Notes: generated by a model from the sequence alone, not told the origin. Shown: positions 43,967 to 54,572, numbered from the stretch's first letter. The stretch is 64,000 bases of DNA from Rhizobium sp. P40RR-XXII (GCF_012641405.1 NZ_JABAII010000007.1:248001-312000); one strand, 5' to 3'. A program made the numbers and translations.

Positions 43967-44379
43967 TGGTTCTTCAGCAGATCAATAGTGGAGGAGATGA
44001 GATCACGGGCCTGCCGGACCGTCTGCAGATTGGCCTCGTAGGAGCGATTGGCTTCCCGCATATCGGCCATCTCGACGAGGACATTGACGTTAGGCATCTT
44101 GACGTAGCCCTTCTGGTTCGCCGCCGGGTTGTCGGGGTCGTATTCTTCGACGAACTTGCCTGTGTCTTCACCGAGCTTCTTGACACCGACCGTGGTAAGG
44201 CCGTTGGCGCGATCCATTTCCGCGCCGAAGGTCACCGTCTTGCGCCGGTAGGGATCGGCGCCGGGCGTATCGCCCGTCGAGCGGGCGTTGGCGATATTTT
44301 CAGAGACGATTCGCAGACGAGTCGATTGAGCCTCCAGGCCGGAGCCTGCAATTTTCAATGCGGCTGATAAGGGGTCCAT
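43963..44379 (-). CDS. flgC: Proximal rod protein FlgC
   Basis: A 138-residue rod subunit: N-terminal [28 protein letters not shown] and C-terminal [34 protein letters not shown]. Standard length. It lies 16 bases after flgB, the usual partner gene. Confidence 0.96.
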   Translation of the reverse strand: MDPLSAALKIAGSGLEAQSTRLRIVSENIANARSTGDTPGADPYRRKTVTFGAEMDRANGLTTVGVKKLGEDTGKFVEEYDPDNPAANQKGYVKMPNVNVLVEMADMREANRSYEANLQTVRQARDLISSTIDLLKNQ

Positions 44380-44395
44380 GGCATCTTCACTTCAT

Positions 44396-44788
44396 CTATT
44401 GTTTTACGGCCATCAACATCATGCGATGAAAGGAGCCTATGAGCGCGGTGTTCAAGCTGTACTGGCGCTTGATGTCCCCGGCCTTGGCGAGCTCGTCTTC
44501 CAGGCCGACGGTGTTACCCGATTCCTGGACGCCAATTTCCTGATTGAGCGACGCTTCCTCGACGTTGACGTTGCCGCTCGTGCTGAATTCATTGCCCGAA
44601 AGATGCGCGGGATTGGTGCGGACCATGTTGACGTTCTGATTATCCAGAACGGCCTGGAACGGCGTCACATCCTTCGCGCGATATTTCGGTGTATTGGCAT
44701 TGGCGATATTGCCGGCAACAACCTCCTGGCGCACCTGGAGCCACTCGGCTTGCCGCGAGGCCAGGTCAAAGAGCTGTATGGGTTGCAT
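44396..44788 (-). CDS. flgB: Proximal rod protein FlgB
   Basis: A 130-residue rod subunit beginning MQPIQLFDLASRQAEWLQVRQEVVAGNIANANTPKYRAKDV, a clear FlgB N-terminus, and ending in the helix QYSLNTALIGSFHRMMLMAVKQ. First of the flgB-flgC-fliE group. Confidence 0.95.
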   Translation of the reverse strand: MQPIQLFDLASRQAEWLQVRQEVVAGNIANANTPKYRAKDVTPFQAVLDNQNVNMVRTNPAHLSGNEFSTSGNVNVEEASLNQEIGVQESGNTVGLEDELAKAGDIKRQYSLNTALIGSFHRMMLMAVKQ

Positions 44789-44905
44789 GGCCTTCTCTCC
44801 GTTCTTACACTAGGAACCTAGCGGGATAATCTTGCGTGGGACTTGCGGGAAATACGTTCCTGAGAAGTCTTTGAAATACTTGAAATCCCGGCGTTTGCGG
44901 GTTTT

Positions 44906-45451
44906 TCAATTATTGCCGTAGACATCGCCCGCCGACGTGACGATGACCCACTTTCCGTCCCGTTGTTCGATCGAAGCCAGCCGGCTGCTGTCGGGCAGAA
45001 CCGAGCCGACCCGCACGACATACATGCCGGTGTCGTCCTCGATGAGCGCGCGGCCATTTGCGATATGCAGCAGATGGAACGGGGACTTGCCAGGAAAAGG
45101 CTGCTGGTCGGCCGGTTCCCCCTGGTCATCCTCGCGGCCGGCGTTGCTGACCGTCGCGGTCGTCAGCGGATCGGGAATGATATCCTTCGGCTCGCCGGGA
45201 TTCCTGTTGACCATGGCAAGCGGCGACACGCTGACGATCTCGCGGCCTGGCCAATTCGGCAGATCGCGCGTGCGGTCGCCTTCGGCCACGTGGATGCCGA
45301 ACTTGTCCGGATTGAGAAAGACATACCAGGGAAAGAAGGCCGAGGCGCCGGCAAGCACCAGCCCCGTGAAGGCCAGCGCCCTATCCGCAACGGTTCGCCT
45401 TCTCGCCTGCTTCGGCGGGGCGACCGGCTCATCTGCGTCGGATTCTCTCAC
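44906..45451 (-). CDS. Conserved single-pass membrane protein between fliI and flgB
   Basis: A 181-residue protein with a charged, proline-rich cytoplasmic N-terminus, one membrane helix (ALAFTGLVLAGASAFFPWYVFL) and a periplasmic domain ending in a strand-rich part (LLHIANGRALIEDDTGMYVVRVGSVLPDSSRLASIEQRDGKWVIVTSAGDVYGN). The GTG at 45451 has GAGGGG just upstream and is preferred over an ATG 18 codons earlier. It keeps the same place in related flagellar clusters, so a basal-body role is likely, but no named family was recognised. Confidence 0.75.
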   Translation of the reverse strand: MRESDADEPVAPPKQARRRTVADRALAFTGLVLAGASAFFPWYVFLNPDKFGIHVAEGDRTRDLPNWPGREIVSVSPLAMVNRNPGEPKDIIPDPLTTATVSNAGREDDQGEPADQQPFPGKSPFHLLHIANGRALIEDDTGMYVVRVGSVLPDSSRLASIEQRDGKWVIVTSAGDVYGNN

Positions 45452-45536
45452 TTCTGGCCCCTCTTTCGGCACGAAATTCGGCGATACCCTGCTGCATGCG
45501 GACAAGGAAAAATCGAGCTAAGCTTCCTGGCGATCA

Positions 45537-46925
45537 TCACTTGCCCCTGACCGGGACGCCGCTCGAGGCGTTCCTGAGAGCGGTGGCAAGATCGGTGAAG
45601 GCATCCGCCGACGGCTCTTCGCCCGGGGTCTGCTTCAGGATGTCGTAGATGATCGGCACCTGGCGCACCGCGATATCGAGATCGGCATCGCTGCCCTGGC
45701 GATAGCCGCCGATCAGGCGCAGATCGCGCGTTTCCTCGTAGCGGTGCACAAGCGCCTTCAGCCGCGAAACCAGTTTTTCCTGATCGGATGACCAGGCCTT
45801 GCGGGCGAGACGCGATACGGACGCCAACGGATCGATCGGCGGGTAGCGGCCTTCCTCGGCAAGGCTGCGCTGGAGAACGATATGGCCATCAAGAATGCCG
45901 CGGGTGGAATCGGCGATCGGATCGTTGTGATTGTCGCCATCGACGAGGATCGAGATGATGGCGGTGATCGTGCCGGTACCCTCCGGTCCCGGGCCGGCGC
46001 GCTCGAGAAGGCGCGGCAGCTCGGTGAACACCGACGCGGGATATCCGCGCGCGATCGGCGGCTCGCCGGATGCGGTCGCCACCTCGCGGATGGCATGGGC
46101 GAAGCGGGTGACGCTGTCGACGATCAGCAGCACATTGTCGCCCTGGTCGCGGAAATGCTCGGCGATGGTGACGGCCGAAAGCGGCGCCATCTTGCGCAGC
46201 ATCGGGCTTTCATCGCTCGTCGCGACGACCGCCACCGATTTCTGCATGTGCGAACCCAGCGTATCCTCGATGAATTCGCGCACTTCGCGGCCGCGCTCGC
46301 CGACGAGCGCGATAACCACCTTGTCGAAGGCATCGGCTCTTGCCAGCATCGACAGCAGCGTCGATTTGCCGACGCCGGAGCCGGCAAAGATGCCGAGGCG
46401 CTGGCCGAGGCACAGCGGCGAGAAGATATCGATGGCGCGCACGCCGGTCTTGAACCCGGTTTCGACGCGCTTGCGCGTCATGGATGGCGGAGCGGTGTTG
46501 GAGATCGAGCGCGATTCCAGGCCCACCGTCAGCGGCCCGAGCCCGTCGATCGGCTCGCCCAGCGAATTGATCGTGCGGCCGCACCAGCTCTCGTCGGGCG
46601 CGATGCGGAAGGCTCCCTTGCGGATGATGGTGTCCTGGATACCGATCGGTTCGCCCGGCTCGATCGGGCAGACATAGGTGAGCTCCGGCTCGACGCGGAC
46701 GACCTCGCCGAGATGAATGCCGGTCTGGGAACGATGCGCGACGAAATCGCCGAGACGTACCTGCCTGGAGAGGCCCGCGACGGTGTAGTGCCCGGCGGCG
46801 ATGGTGCGCACATGGCCGCCATGGGCCACGGCATTCTCCGCCATCGCATATTGGCCCGCCAGAACGGCCATATGCGAAAGCTTCGGCGACATCACGCCCT
46901 CCGGCAACCGATCCTCGACCATCAT
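45537..46925 (-). CDS. fliI: Flagellum-specific ATPase FliI
   Basis: A 462-residue ATPase of the export apparatus, related to F1 beta. Walker A GSGVGKST (about 182-189), VIALVGERGREVREF, VLLIVDSVTRFAHAIREV and EGTGTITAIISILVDGDNHNDPIADSTRGILDGHIVL are all intact. It works with the FliH- and FliJ-like proteins encoded elsewhere in the window. It follows flgF by eight bases. Confidence 0.97.
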   Translation of the reverse strand: MMVEDRLPEGVMSPKLSHMAVLAGQYAMAENAVAHGGHVRTIAAGHYTVAGLSRQVRLGDFVAHRSQTGIHLGEVVRVEPELTYVCPIEPGEPIGIQDTIIRKGAFRIAPDESWCGRTINSLGEPIDGLGPLTVGLESRSISNTAPPSMTRKRVETGFKTGVRAIDIFSPLCLGQRLGIFAGSGVGKSTLLSMLARADAFDKVVIALVGERGREVREFIEDTLGSHMQKSVAVVATSDESPMLRKMAPLSAVTIAEHFRDQGDNVLLIVDSVTRFAHAIREVATASGEPPIARGYPASVFTELPRLLERAGPGPEGTGTITAIISILVDGDNHNDPIADSTRGILDGHIVLQRSLAEEGRYPPIDPLASVSRLARKAWSSDQEKLVSRLKALVHRYEETRDLRLIGGYRQGSDADLDIAVRQVPIIYDILKQTPGEEPSADAFTDLATALRNASSGVPVRGK

Positions 46926-46933
46926 CCGTCTCT

Positions 46934-47674
46934 TTACTGGCTGCCGCCGAGGGTCTTGATCGCGTCGGTGAGGGTGCCCTCACTGCTGCTGGTGAGCGTG
47001 CTGATATTGTCGAAGGCGCGGCTGACCTCGATCAGGTTGGTCATTTCCCGCATGCCGTTGACATTGGAATTTTCGAGGTAGCCCTGGGCGATGCCCACGT
47101 TGGAGCGATCAACAACCGGCTGCGGGGTATCGGTCGGCAGAATGCCGCTGTTCTCGTAGCGCAGGAAACCCTTGGTGACGTCTGAACTGTAGAGACCGAT
47201 CTGGCCCATGCGCTTGCCGTTTTGCGAGATGGTTCCGTCCGACGAGACGCTCGGTGCGCCGCCGGTCGGGTCAAGCTGTATCGGCGCGCCGCCGGGATCG
47301 AGCACGGGAAAGCCGCGCGTGGAAACCAGCGCACCGCTCTCGCTCATGGTGAAGCGGCCGTCACGCGTGACAACCAGCCCCGCCGGCGTGTTGAGACCGA
47401 AATAGGCGTCACCCTTGACGGCGAAATCGAAAAGATTGCCGGTATTTTGCAATTCGCCGTTGTCGGTCGAGAGATAGTCGTTGCCTTGGGATACGAAGGC
47501 GACCTTGGCGTTGAGCTTGTTTTCGGTATTGCTGAGAACCTGATTGAACTTGACCTCGGTACCGCGGAAGCCCGTGGTGTTCACATTGGCCAAATTATCG
47601 GCGATGGTGGTCAGCCGCCGCTCGAGCGCCATCTGGGACGATAGCGCGACATAAATACCAGACTGCATTTTCAA
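46934..47674 (-). CDS. flgF: Proximal rod protein FlgF
   Basis: A 246-residue rod protein with MQSGIYVALSSQMALERRLTTIADNLANVNTTGFRGTEVKF and C-terminal YLENSNVNGMREMTNLIEVSRAFDNIS. First gene of the leftward basal-body operon, divergent from motA across a 217-base gap that probably holds both promoters. Confidence 0.94.
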   Translation of the reverse strand: MKMQSGIYVALSSQMALERRLTTIADNLANVNTTGFRGTEVKFNQVLSNTENKLNAKVAFVSQGNDYLSTDNGELQNTGNLFDFAVKGDAYFGLNTPAGLVVTRDGRFTMSESGALVSTRGFPVLDPGGAPIQLDPTGGAPSVSSDGTISQNGKRMGQIGLYSSDVTKGFLRYENSGILPTDTPQPVVDRSNVGIAQGYLENSNVNGMREMTNLIEVSRAFDNISTLTSSSEGTLTDAIKTLGGSQ

Positions 47675-47891
47675 CGCCCTCCGGACATTGGAGAATAACG
47701 GGAAAGGAAACGCTACCGGCGCTCCTACATTTCGTTAGCGGGGCATGGATGCCCTTACCCATCATCCTGCAGGGCTTGGCTTGTGCGAAGCTGACAAGGC
47801 AAAAAGCGCTTCCGCGGACACATCGAACAGCCTCACGCAAGGCAGCTCCCCTAGTTCATCATATGAAGCAACGTTCAGGTGTGGACCGACG

Positions 47892-48764
47892 ATGAATATT
47901 ATTATCGGATTTGTAGTAACCTGCGGCTGCATCATAGGCAGCTTCATGGCCATGGGCGGAGACGTAGGGGCGCTGTTCCAGCCCTTCGAATTTGTCATTA
48001 TCGCAGGCGCCGGTCTCGGCGGCTTCATCATGGCCAATCCGATGAAAGTGGTGAAGGATTCGGGCAGAGCGCTCGGAGAAGCCTTCCGGCATGCGGTTCC
48101 CAAGGAACGCGATTATCTCGACACGCTCGGCGTGCTCTATTCCCTGATGCGCGACCTGCGCACCAAGTCGCGCAACGAGATCGAGGCCCATATCGACAAT
48201 CCCGATGAATCGACGATCTTCAAGGCCGCGCCGACGGTCCTGAAGAACAAGGACCTCACCGCCTTCATCTGCGACTATGTCCGCCTCATCATCATCGGCA
48301 ACGCCCGCTCGCACGAGATCGAGGCGCTGATGGACGAAGAACTCGAAACCATGATGCACGACAAGATGAAGCCCTATCACTCGATCACGATCATGGGTGA
48401 TTCCTTCCCGGCGATCGGTATCGTCGCGGCCGTTCTCGGCGTCATCAAGGCGATGAGCCACATCAACGAATCGCCCGAAGTGCTCGGCCATCTCATCGGC
48501 TCGGCGCTGGTCGGCACCTTCCTCGGTATCATCCTGTCCTATTCGGTCTGCGCGCCGCTGGTCTCGCAGATCAAGGTGGTGCGCAACAAGCAGCATCGCC
48601 TCTACGTGATCGTGAAGCAGACGCTGCTCGCCTACATGAACGGATCGGTGCCGCAGGTCGCGCTCGAATATGGCCGCAAGACCATCTCGTCCTACGAGCG
48701 TCCCTCGATCGACGCCGTTGAGCAGGAGATGATGAACCCCGGCGGTGAAAGCAAGGCAGCTTGA
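47892..48764 (+). CDS. motA: Flagellar stator protein MotA
   Basis: A 290-residue stator subunit with four membrane segments and a large cytoplasmic loop containing [19 protein letters not shown], the charged region that contacts FliG, and the conserved [24 protein letters not shown]. Start [13 protein letters not shown]; the open frame upstream of it is not MotA-like. It pairs with MotB, encoded 20 kb away, and opens the rightward switch operon. Confidence 0.96.
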   Translation: MNIIIGFVVTCGCIIGSFMAMGGDVGALFQPFEFVIIAGAGLGGFIMANPMKVVKDSGRALGEAFRHAVPKERDYLDTLGVLYSLMRDLRTKSRNEIEAHIDNPDESTIFKAAPTVLKNKDLTAFICDYVRLIIIGNARSHEIEALMDEELETMMHDKMKPYHSITIMGDSFPAIGIVAAVLGVIKAMSHINESPEVLGHLIGSALVGTFLGIILSYSVCAPLVSQIKVVRNKQHRLYVIVKQTLLAYMNGSVPQVALEYGRKTISSYERPSIDAVEQEMMNPGGESKAA

Positions 48765-48769
48765 CGATC

Positions 48770-49714
48770 ATGAGCCAGCAACCCGCGTATAAGACACAGA
48801 CGATGGACCGCACCCTCTTTGCCAGACTTACCGGCAATCTCGGCGATCAGGCAGCGCTTGCCAAGCTTGGCGCCGCCTTCACTCAGGTCTATGCCGAATT
48901 CCTGCCCGACATCATCAAGAACGAGACCGGCCTGGATATCAACATCGCCTATGGCGGCTGTCAGTCCGGCCCGATGAGCGACCTGATCGCCGGACTGGGC
49001 GGCAACCATGCCCTCGTCAACGGCTCGCTGCGCAACTGGGCGCAGAAATTCATCCTCGGCTGCGGCGCCGGCTTCATCATGACGCTGACGGAACATATGC
49101 TGGGCGCCCGCCCGGAAGACATGGAAGCCGCGGTCGCCCGGCCGCTTTCCGCGATCGAGCTCGACCTTTCCGTCATGGTGTTCGACAAGATCGCCAATGT
49201 GCTGCGCTCGGCGGTCAGCGCGCCCGGAGGCTTCGAACCCTATCTCGACCCGCCCTACAACATCGAGGATCGCCTGAAGGCCGTCGGCGACGAGGGCAAT
49301 GATTTTGCGGCAGCGATCACCATGGCAATCTCGCTCGGCAAATCGACTTCCCATATCGTCATCATCGTGCCGCAACGCGATCTGCTGCGCACCGTCGTCA
49401 GCGCCCCCCGCGCCAAGAACCCGACGGCCGCCTCCCAGACATGGTCCGATCAGCTCAGCGAGCAGGTGCGCCGCTCGCAGGTGACATTGGAGGCGCGCAT
49501 CCGGCTGCAGTCGCTGACGCTCGACACCATTTCCAAGCTCGCGGTCGGCGACGTCATCCCCTTCATGGATGCCGGCGACGTCCGGGTCGAAGTCAGCGCC
49601 AACAGCAAAGACCTTTACATCTGCGAATTCGGCCGCTCTGGCGAAAATTATACGGTGCGCGTCAAGGATAACGTCAATTCCGACGACGAGCTTCTTCGAC
49701 ACCTTATGAATTGA
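48770..49714 (+). CDS. fliM: Flagellar motor switch protein FliM
   Basis: A 314-residue C-ring protein: a central CheC-like domain ([40 protein letters not shown]) and a C-terminal SpoA domain ([50 protein letters not shown]). The ATG five bases after motA was used; a TTG at 48761 overlapping the motA stop is possible. Phosphorylated CheY2 is the probable ligand. It is less similar to the enteric FliM, as usual in rhizobia. Confidence 0.92.
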   Translation: MSQQPAYKTQTMDRTLFARLTGNLGDQAALAKLGAAFTQVYAEFLPDIIKNETGLDINIAYGGCQSGPMSDLIAGLGGNHALVNGSLRNWAQKFILGCGAGFIMTLTEHMLGARPEDMEAAVARPLSAIELDLSVMVFDKIANVLRSAVSAPGGFEPYLDPPYNIEDRLKAVGDEGNDFAAAITMAISLGKSTSHIVIIVPQRDLLRTVVSAPRAKNPTAASQTWSDQLSEQVRRSQVTLEARIRLQSLTLDTISKLAVGDVIPFMDAGDVRVEVSANSKDLYICEFGRSGENYTVRVKDNVNSDDELLRHLMN

Positions 49715-49782
49715 CCAGCCGGAGGTGGTCGGTCGCCCACCCACGGCAGCTTGAGGCAAGTTTCAACTGGAATAGTGATTTC

Positions 49783-50313
49783 ATGGCTACGAAGACGACA
49801 AAGCAAAGCAGCGAGGAATCGCTGGAAATTTCAAACAGCGACGCCGCCTTGGACGAGGCCATCGACGGTCTGCGCGGCGTTCTGAAGAAGGATAGCGACG
49901 GCGATCTGCCTGACTTCGACGCCGATACGTTCGGCGCAGAGACAAGCACCGACCTTTCTACCTTCGGCGATTTCGGCGACGACACTTCCGGTCCCGCCTT
50001 CGACGACGGTGACTTCGGCGGCGTTTCCGCGGAACCTTCAGCCCCCGGCAGCGCACTGACGGCCAATCTCGATCTGATCATGGATATTCCGATCGACGTC
50101 CAGATCGTGCTCGGCAGCAGCCGCATGCAGGTGTCGGGCCTGATGAATCTGACAGAGGGCGCAATCATCGCGCTCGACAAGAAGATCGGCGAACCCGTCG
50201 AGATCACAGTGAACGGCCGCAAGATCGGCCGGGGCGAAATTACCGTTCTGGAACATGATGACACCAGGTTCGGTATCAAGCTCACAGAAATCTACAACAC
50301 GAAGAAAAGCTGA
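49783..50313 (+). CDS. fliN: Flagellar motor switch protein FliN
   Basis: A 176-residue C-ring protein. An acidic N-terminal extension of about 90 residues, rich in D, F and G, precedes the SpoA domain ([73 protein letters not shown]). It is longer than enteric FliN because of this extension. Start [10 protein letters not shown] lies 68 bases after fliM. Confidence 0.95.
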   Translation: MATKTTKQSSEESLEISNSDAALDEAIDGLRGVLKKDSDGDLPDFDADTFGAETSTDLSTFGDFGDDTSGPAFDDGDFGGVSAEPSAPGSALTANLDLIMDIPIDVQIVLGSSRMQVSGLMNLTEGAIIALDKKIGEPVEITVNGRKIGRGEITVLEHDDTRFGIKLTEIYNTKKS

Positions 50314-50361
50314 ACCGGCTCAGGATGAGCCCACTCCCCCTGCGGGATGGAGACGAAGACC

Positions 50362-51405
50362 ATGATGGACTTTGACGATTTCAGCGGCGCGCTTGCCGAG
50401 AAACCGTTGACTCAGACTGAAAAAGCAGCCGCCGTCCTTCTCGCAATGGGAAAGCAGGTAGCAGGACGGCTGCTCAAATATTTCACGCAGAACGAGTTGC
50501 AAATGATCATCGCCTCGGCGCAATCGCTGAGGCTCATTCCGCCGGATGAGCTCGCCCAGCTCGTGGCGGAATTCGAAGACCTCTTCACCGAGGGCGCCGG
50601 CCTCATGGACAACGCCAAGGCCATCGAAAGCATTCTCGAGGAGGGCCTGACGCCAGACGAGGTGGACAGCCTGCTCGGCCGCCGCACCGCGTTTCAGGCC
50701 TATGAGACATCGATATGGGATCGCCTGGGCGAAGCCGATCCGGTCTTCGTCGCCAAGTTCTTCCTGCGGGAACATCCGCAGACCATCGCCTATGTGCTGT
50801 CCATGATGCCTTCGGCCTTCGGCGCAAAGATCCTGCTGCAGCTTCCCGAAGCCCAGCGCGCCGATGTCATGAACCGCACCGTCAACATCAAGGACGTCAG
50901 CCCCAAGGCCGCCCAGATCATTGATAACCGCGTGCTCGGACTGATGGCCGAGATCGATGCCGAACGCAACACTTCCGGCTCCACGAAGGTCGCCGACCTG
51001 ATGAACGAGCTCGACAAGCCGCAGGTCGATACCCTGCTGAGCTCGCTGGAAACGATCAACAAGGAATCGGTCGAGAAGGTCCGTCCGAAGATCTTCCTCT
51101 TCGACGACCTCACGCGCATGCCGCAGCCGAGCCGCGTGCTGCTGCTCAACGACATCGCCTCCGACATTCTGACGATGGCGCTGCGGGGATCCGGCAACGA
51201 GATTCGCGAGATCGTTCTGTCCTCGATCAGCCCGCGCCAGCGCCGAATGATCGAATCGGACCTGCAGATGGGCAATACCGGCATCAATCCGCGCGAAATC
51301 GCCATCGCCCGGCGCGCCATCGCCCAGGAAGCCATCAGGCTTGCCAATTCCGGCCAGATCGAACTCAAGCCCCGAGAAAATACGCCTGTGGAAGAAGCGG
51401 CGTGA
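50362..51405 (+). CDS. fliG: Flagellar motor switch protein FliG
   Basis: A 347-residue rotor protein with the armadillo-like domains of FliG: TQTEKAAAVLLAMGKQVAGRLLKYFTQNEL at the N-terminus, EHPQTIAYVLSMM in the middle, and a C-terminal torque domain (KIFLFDDLTRMPQPSRVLLLNDI...LSSISPRQRRMIESDLQ). GGAG nine bases before the ATG at 50362 supports this start; the next codon is also ATG. Confidence 0.96.
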   Translation: MMDFDDFSGALAEKPLTQTEKAAAVLLAMGKQVAGRLLKYFTQNELQMIIASAQSLRLIPPDELAQLVAEFEDLFTEGAGLMDNAKAIESILEEGLTPDEVDSLLGRRTAFQAYETSIWDRLGEADPVFVAKFFLREHPQTIAYVLSMMPSAFGAKILLQLPEAQRADVMNRTVNIKDVSPKAAQIIDNRVLGLMAEIDAERNTSGSTKVADLMNELDKPQVDTLLSSLETINKESVEKVRPKIFLFDDLTRMPQPSRVLLLNDIASDILTMALRGSGNEIREIVLSSISPRQRRMIESDLQMGNTGINPREIAIARRAIAQEAIRLANSGQIELKPRENTPVEEAA

Positions 51406-51498
51406 CCTCGGCGCGACTCACCTAAATCGTCTTAAACTGTTCAGTACCGGGCCGCGTATGATGCGCGGCCTCTTTCCGTTTCGCAAAGGGCGGCTGCT

Positions 51499-52578
51499 TT
51501 GGCTGACGAAGACAAGGACAGTAAAACAGAACGACCGACGGAGAAAAAACTCCGCGATACCGTCGAGAAGGGCAATGTGCCCCACTCCAGGGAGGCGACG
51601 CTCTTTGCCTCCATGCTGGCAACGGTCATCTACGTCACCTTCTTTCTGCCGACGCGCATGGGCCGCTTGGGCGAGATATTGCGGGATCTCTTCGAAAAGC
51701 CGGATCAATGGCGGCTCGATACGGGTCCCGACGCCATCTCCCTGTTTACCCGCATAGGCTGGGAGGCCGGAAACATGGTGTTGCCTGCCGTGGTGCTGTT
51801 CTTCGTCTTCGGCATCGGCGCCTCGATATTCCAGAACCTGCCCACGCCTGTCCTGGAGCGGATCCAGCCGCAGTTTTCGCGCATATCGCCCGCGTCGGGT
51901 TTCAAGCGCATCTTCAGCACGACCGGCCTGGTGGAATTCGGCAAATCGCTCGCAAAGATCGTGCTCGTCAGCATCGTCATGTTTTTCGTGTTGCGCGGCC
52001 AGTTCTTCCACGCGATCGATTCGATGGTTTCCGATCCGCAGACCATCTTCGTGCGCCTGTCGACGGTGGTTCAGCGGATTCTCATCATCGTGCTGATGGC
52101 GACCGCGATCGTCGGCATCGCCGACCTGCTGTGGAGCCGCCATCACTGGTTCGACCAGCTGAAAATGACCAAGCAGGAAGTCAAGGACGAACATAAGCAG
52201 TCCCAGGGCGACCCCATCGTCAAGTCGCGCCAGCGCTCGGTCGCACGCGACCGCGCCCGCCGCCGCATGATGAAGCAAGTGCCGCGCGCCACGCTCATCA
52301 TCGCCAACCCGACTCATTTCGCCGTTGCGCTGCGCTATGTGCAGGCGGAAAACGATGCGCCTGTCGTCGTCGCCAAGGGCCAGGATCTGATTGCCTTGAA
52401 AATCAGAGAGATAGCCGAGGCAAACAATATTCCCGTTTTCGAAGATCCACCGCTCGCGCGCTCCATGTTTGCGCAAGTCTCGGTTGATAGCGTCATACCG
52501 TCAGTATTTTACAAAGCTGTCGCCGAGCTCATCCATCGGATCTACGCCGCGCAGTCGAATAGAAAACGGGTACGATAA
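51499..52578 (+). CDS. flhB: Flagellar export switch protein FlhB
   Basis: A 359-residue protein with four membrane segments and a cytoplasmic domain bearing the self-cleavage site NPTH ([14 protein letters not shown]). Cleavage there, triggered by FliK, switches export from hook to filament subunits. The start is a TTG ([20 protein letters not shown]) with AAAGGG eight bases upstream; the family N-terminus begins exactly here. Confidence 0.95.
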   Translation: MADEDKDSKTERPTEKKLRDTVEKGNVPHSREATLFASMLATVIYVTFFLPTRMGRLGEILRDLFEKPDQWRLDTGPDAISLFTRIGWEAGNMVLPAVVLFFVFGIGASIFQNLPTPVLERIQPQFSRISPASGFKRIFSTTGLVEFGKSLAKIVLVSIVMFFVLRGQFFHAIDSMVSDPQTIFVRLSTVVQRILIIVLMATAIVGIADLLWSRHHWFDQLKMTKQEVKDEHKQSQGDPIVKSRQRSVARDRARRRMMKQVPRATLIIANPTHFAVALRYVQAENDAPVVVAKGQDLIALKIREIAEANNIPVFEDPPLARSMFAQVSVDSVIPSVFYKAVAELIHRIYAAQSNRKRVR

Positions 52579-52583
52579 ACCAA

Positions 52584-53024
52584 ATGAAAAAATGCCCCTA
52601 CTCTGCCCAACGTGAACAAATACTAGCCGAAGCCATCAGCCCCGTCGCCAGCGAGCTGCGCCTCCTTGATGCAGCCGACCTGATCTCGCTGCTGCGCTTC
52701 GAACGATACGGCAATCTTGGTGACCTCGTGGCCTCGGCCGCCGAGCTCTATTTTCTTCCAGGCATTGTCAATTTCGGTCTTGGCGGCGACTACAAGCTCG
52801 ATTGGGGCGGTCCGGCGGAGGTCACGCTCGACCTGGAAATCAAGCCGCAGGGCGTCACCATCTATGCCAAGCTGGCGCTGACGGAGCACCTTGCCGGCAT
52901 CGAGATCAATCACATCGCCTTCGATAGGGCATCGTCCGACCCGGATGAAAACACGGCGCTGCTCGCACACAGCCTGAGAGAAGCGCGCTACGTCGTCCGC
53001 GGCGAAGCGGCGCACGCAATCTGA
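52584..53024 (+). CDS. Conserved hypothetical protein after flhB
   Basis: A 146-residue soluble protein starting five bases after flhB, so very probably co-translated with it. The first half is helical (REQILAEAISPVASELRLLDAADLISLLRFERYGNLGDLVASAAELYF), the second strand-rich (AEVTLDLEIKPQGVTIYAKLALTEHLAGIEINHIAFD). It recalls a conserved protein at the same place in related flagellar clusters, but no function is known to me. Confidence 0.75.
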   Translation: MKKCPYSAQREQILAEAISPVASELRLLDAADLISLLRFERYGNLGDLVASAAELYFLPGIVNFGLGGDYKLDWGGPAEVTLDLEIKPQGVTIYAKLALTEHLAGIEINHIAFDRASSDPDENTALLAHSLREARYVVRGEAAHAI

Positions 53025-53076
53025 AAAGATTCATCATTTCGAATTTGCAAAGGCGATTTGCCGAGGCGCTGCAACG

Positions 53077-53823
53077 TCAGCTTATGTAGCCGAAGCGGAT
53101 CGCCTTTGCGATTGCCTGGATACGGTTGACGCTGTCGAGCTTGATCGTCGCCGATCCGAGATAGGCATTGACGGTGTGGACCGACAATCCCAGCTTTTCG
53201 GCGATTTCGTCGCTGATGCGCCCGTCACCGGCAAGCTGCAGGCAGGCAATCTCACGCTCGCTCAACGCTTCGGCGGCCTGTGAGCGGCGCTCATCCAGCG
53301 ACAGGAGCTCCATCATGATCTGGCAGCTGCGGCCATGCAGCTCGACGATCATGTCACTCGCAAGATCCATGAACTTGGCCGTGAAGACGATATAGCCGTT
53401 GCCGACCGCGCCCAGCCGCACCGGAAAAGCCACGCCGGCAAAGGGCAGAAGATGCGGCTTCAGCCGCTGCGTGAAAACGGCAAAGTCCGGTGTCTCGGCC
53501 GTGCTGTCGCTATCGCGCCCATTCCACATGAGCGGCAGCAGCGATTTGTCGATATGCTCGATCATCGCCTCGCCGTAGGCTTCCAGGAAGGATTTACCGA
53601 CGACGGAATTGGCCGAGCCCCAGTTGTCGAGCTCGCAGACCAGCCGCTGCTTGTGCGGCAGGCCGGAGCCATGAAGGCGATAGACGGCGAAATGCTGCGC
53701 ATCGATCAGCTTCTGCATCGACACCAGCTTCGGAAAGAGATCGGAGCGGCCAGAAATCCTGCCGGAACGGGTAAGCCGCGATTCGCCGGGCCTGTCCGTT
53801 GTCCTGTCTGGCTGATAGCGCAT
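53077..53823 (-). CDS. visR: LuxR-family motility master regulator VisR
   Basis: A 248-residue regulator: an N-terminal ligand/partner domain (about 30-175) and a C-terminal LuxR helix-turn-helix (LSEREIACLQLAGDGRISDEIAEKLGLSVHTVNAYLGSATIKL). With VisN it forms the heteromeric master activator of flagellar and chemotaxis genes, acting through rem. It starts 11 bases after visN. Confidence 0.92.
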   Translation of the reverse strand: MRYQPDRTTDRPGESRLTRSGRISGRSDLFPKLVSMQKLIDAQHFAVYRLHGSGLPHKQRLVCELDNWGSANSVVGKSFLEAYGEAMIEHIDKSLLPLMWNGRDSDSTAETPDFAVFTQRLKPHLLPFAGVAFPVRLGAVGNGYIVFTAKFMDLASDMIVELHGRSCQIMMELLSLDERRSQAAEALSEREIACLQLAGDGRISDEIAEKLGLSVHTVNAYLGSATIKLDSVNRIQAIAKAIRFGYIS

Positions 53824-53834
53824 CCGGTAAGCCC

Positions 53835-54572
53835 TTAAACGAGATTGTTTCGCACCGCGAAGGCGATGGCCTCCGAGCGGGTCTTGGTGGCGGTCTTGCG
53901 CATGACGCTGGTGATGTAATTGTTGATGGTATTACGCGAGATCCCGAGAATCATGGCGATCTCGTCGCTCGTCTTGCCCTCGGCAATCCAAAACAGGCAT
54001 TCCAGCTCGCGATCGGTCAGATCGAAATCGCGCTCCAGCTTGCCTCCGGCGCACCGGGTGGAGCTCGCGAGATAGCTAGACAGAAGACCGACATCGCGCA
54101 ACCGCTCCGATGACGGCGTTACCGATTCACGCACCAGCAGCAGCAAAGAGAAGCGTGTACGCCCGACATTGAAGCTCAGGGCGTGATATTGGCGGCCGAT
54201 GCCGTCAGGCAGGGTGACGTCGTCCGGCAAGAGCGCCGCGCTCGGCTGAAACACCGACATGCATTTTTCGAGCTCGCCGATGCGGCCATAACCGCTGGTC
54301 AGTTCCGCCGCCAGGCGCCTGACGAGATCAAAGGGCCAATCGGAGGAAATGACGAAGTCGAGACCACTTTCCTGGATAAGATCGGAGCGCACGAGGAGGT
54401 AGTAGGAGGCGCCGGCGTAGCTGGTCAGCGCATGCAGGCCGGCTTGCAGATAGGCCGGGCCTGCAACGGCATTCAGCTGCAGAATGAGCTGCTCGCGTGA
54501 CATGGCTCCGGCATGCACGACTGATCGCGCATCCCTATCGCTTCTGCTCACCTGCGATATCTGCATGTCCAT
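53835..54572 (-). CDS. visN: LuxR-family motility master regulator VisN
   Basis: A 245-residue partner of VisR with C-terminal LuxR domain (LTDRELECLFWIAEGKTSDEIAMILGISRNTINNYITSVMRKTATKTRSEAIAFAV). The ATG at 54572 was chosen since it gives the size of its partner and has AGGAA upstream; the frame is open for 75 more codons, with ATGs at 54620 and 54680, but that part is not family-like. The pair visN-visR sits between the switch operon and fliF. Confidence 0.9.
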   Translation of the reverse strand: MDMQISQVSRSDRDARSVVHAGAMSREQLILQLNAVAGPAYLQAGLHALTSYAGASYYLLVRSDLIQESGLDFVISSDWPFDLVRRLAAELTSGYGRIGELEKCMSVFQPSAALLPDDVTLPDGIGRQYHALSFNVGRTRFSLLLLVRESVTPSSERLRDVGLLSSYLASSTRCAGGKLERDFDLTDRELECLFWIAEGKTSDEIAMILGISRNTINNYITSVMRKTATKTRSEAIAFAVRNNLV

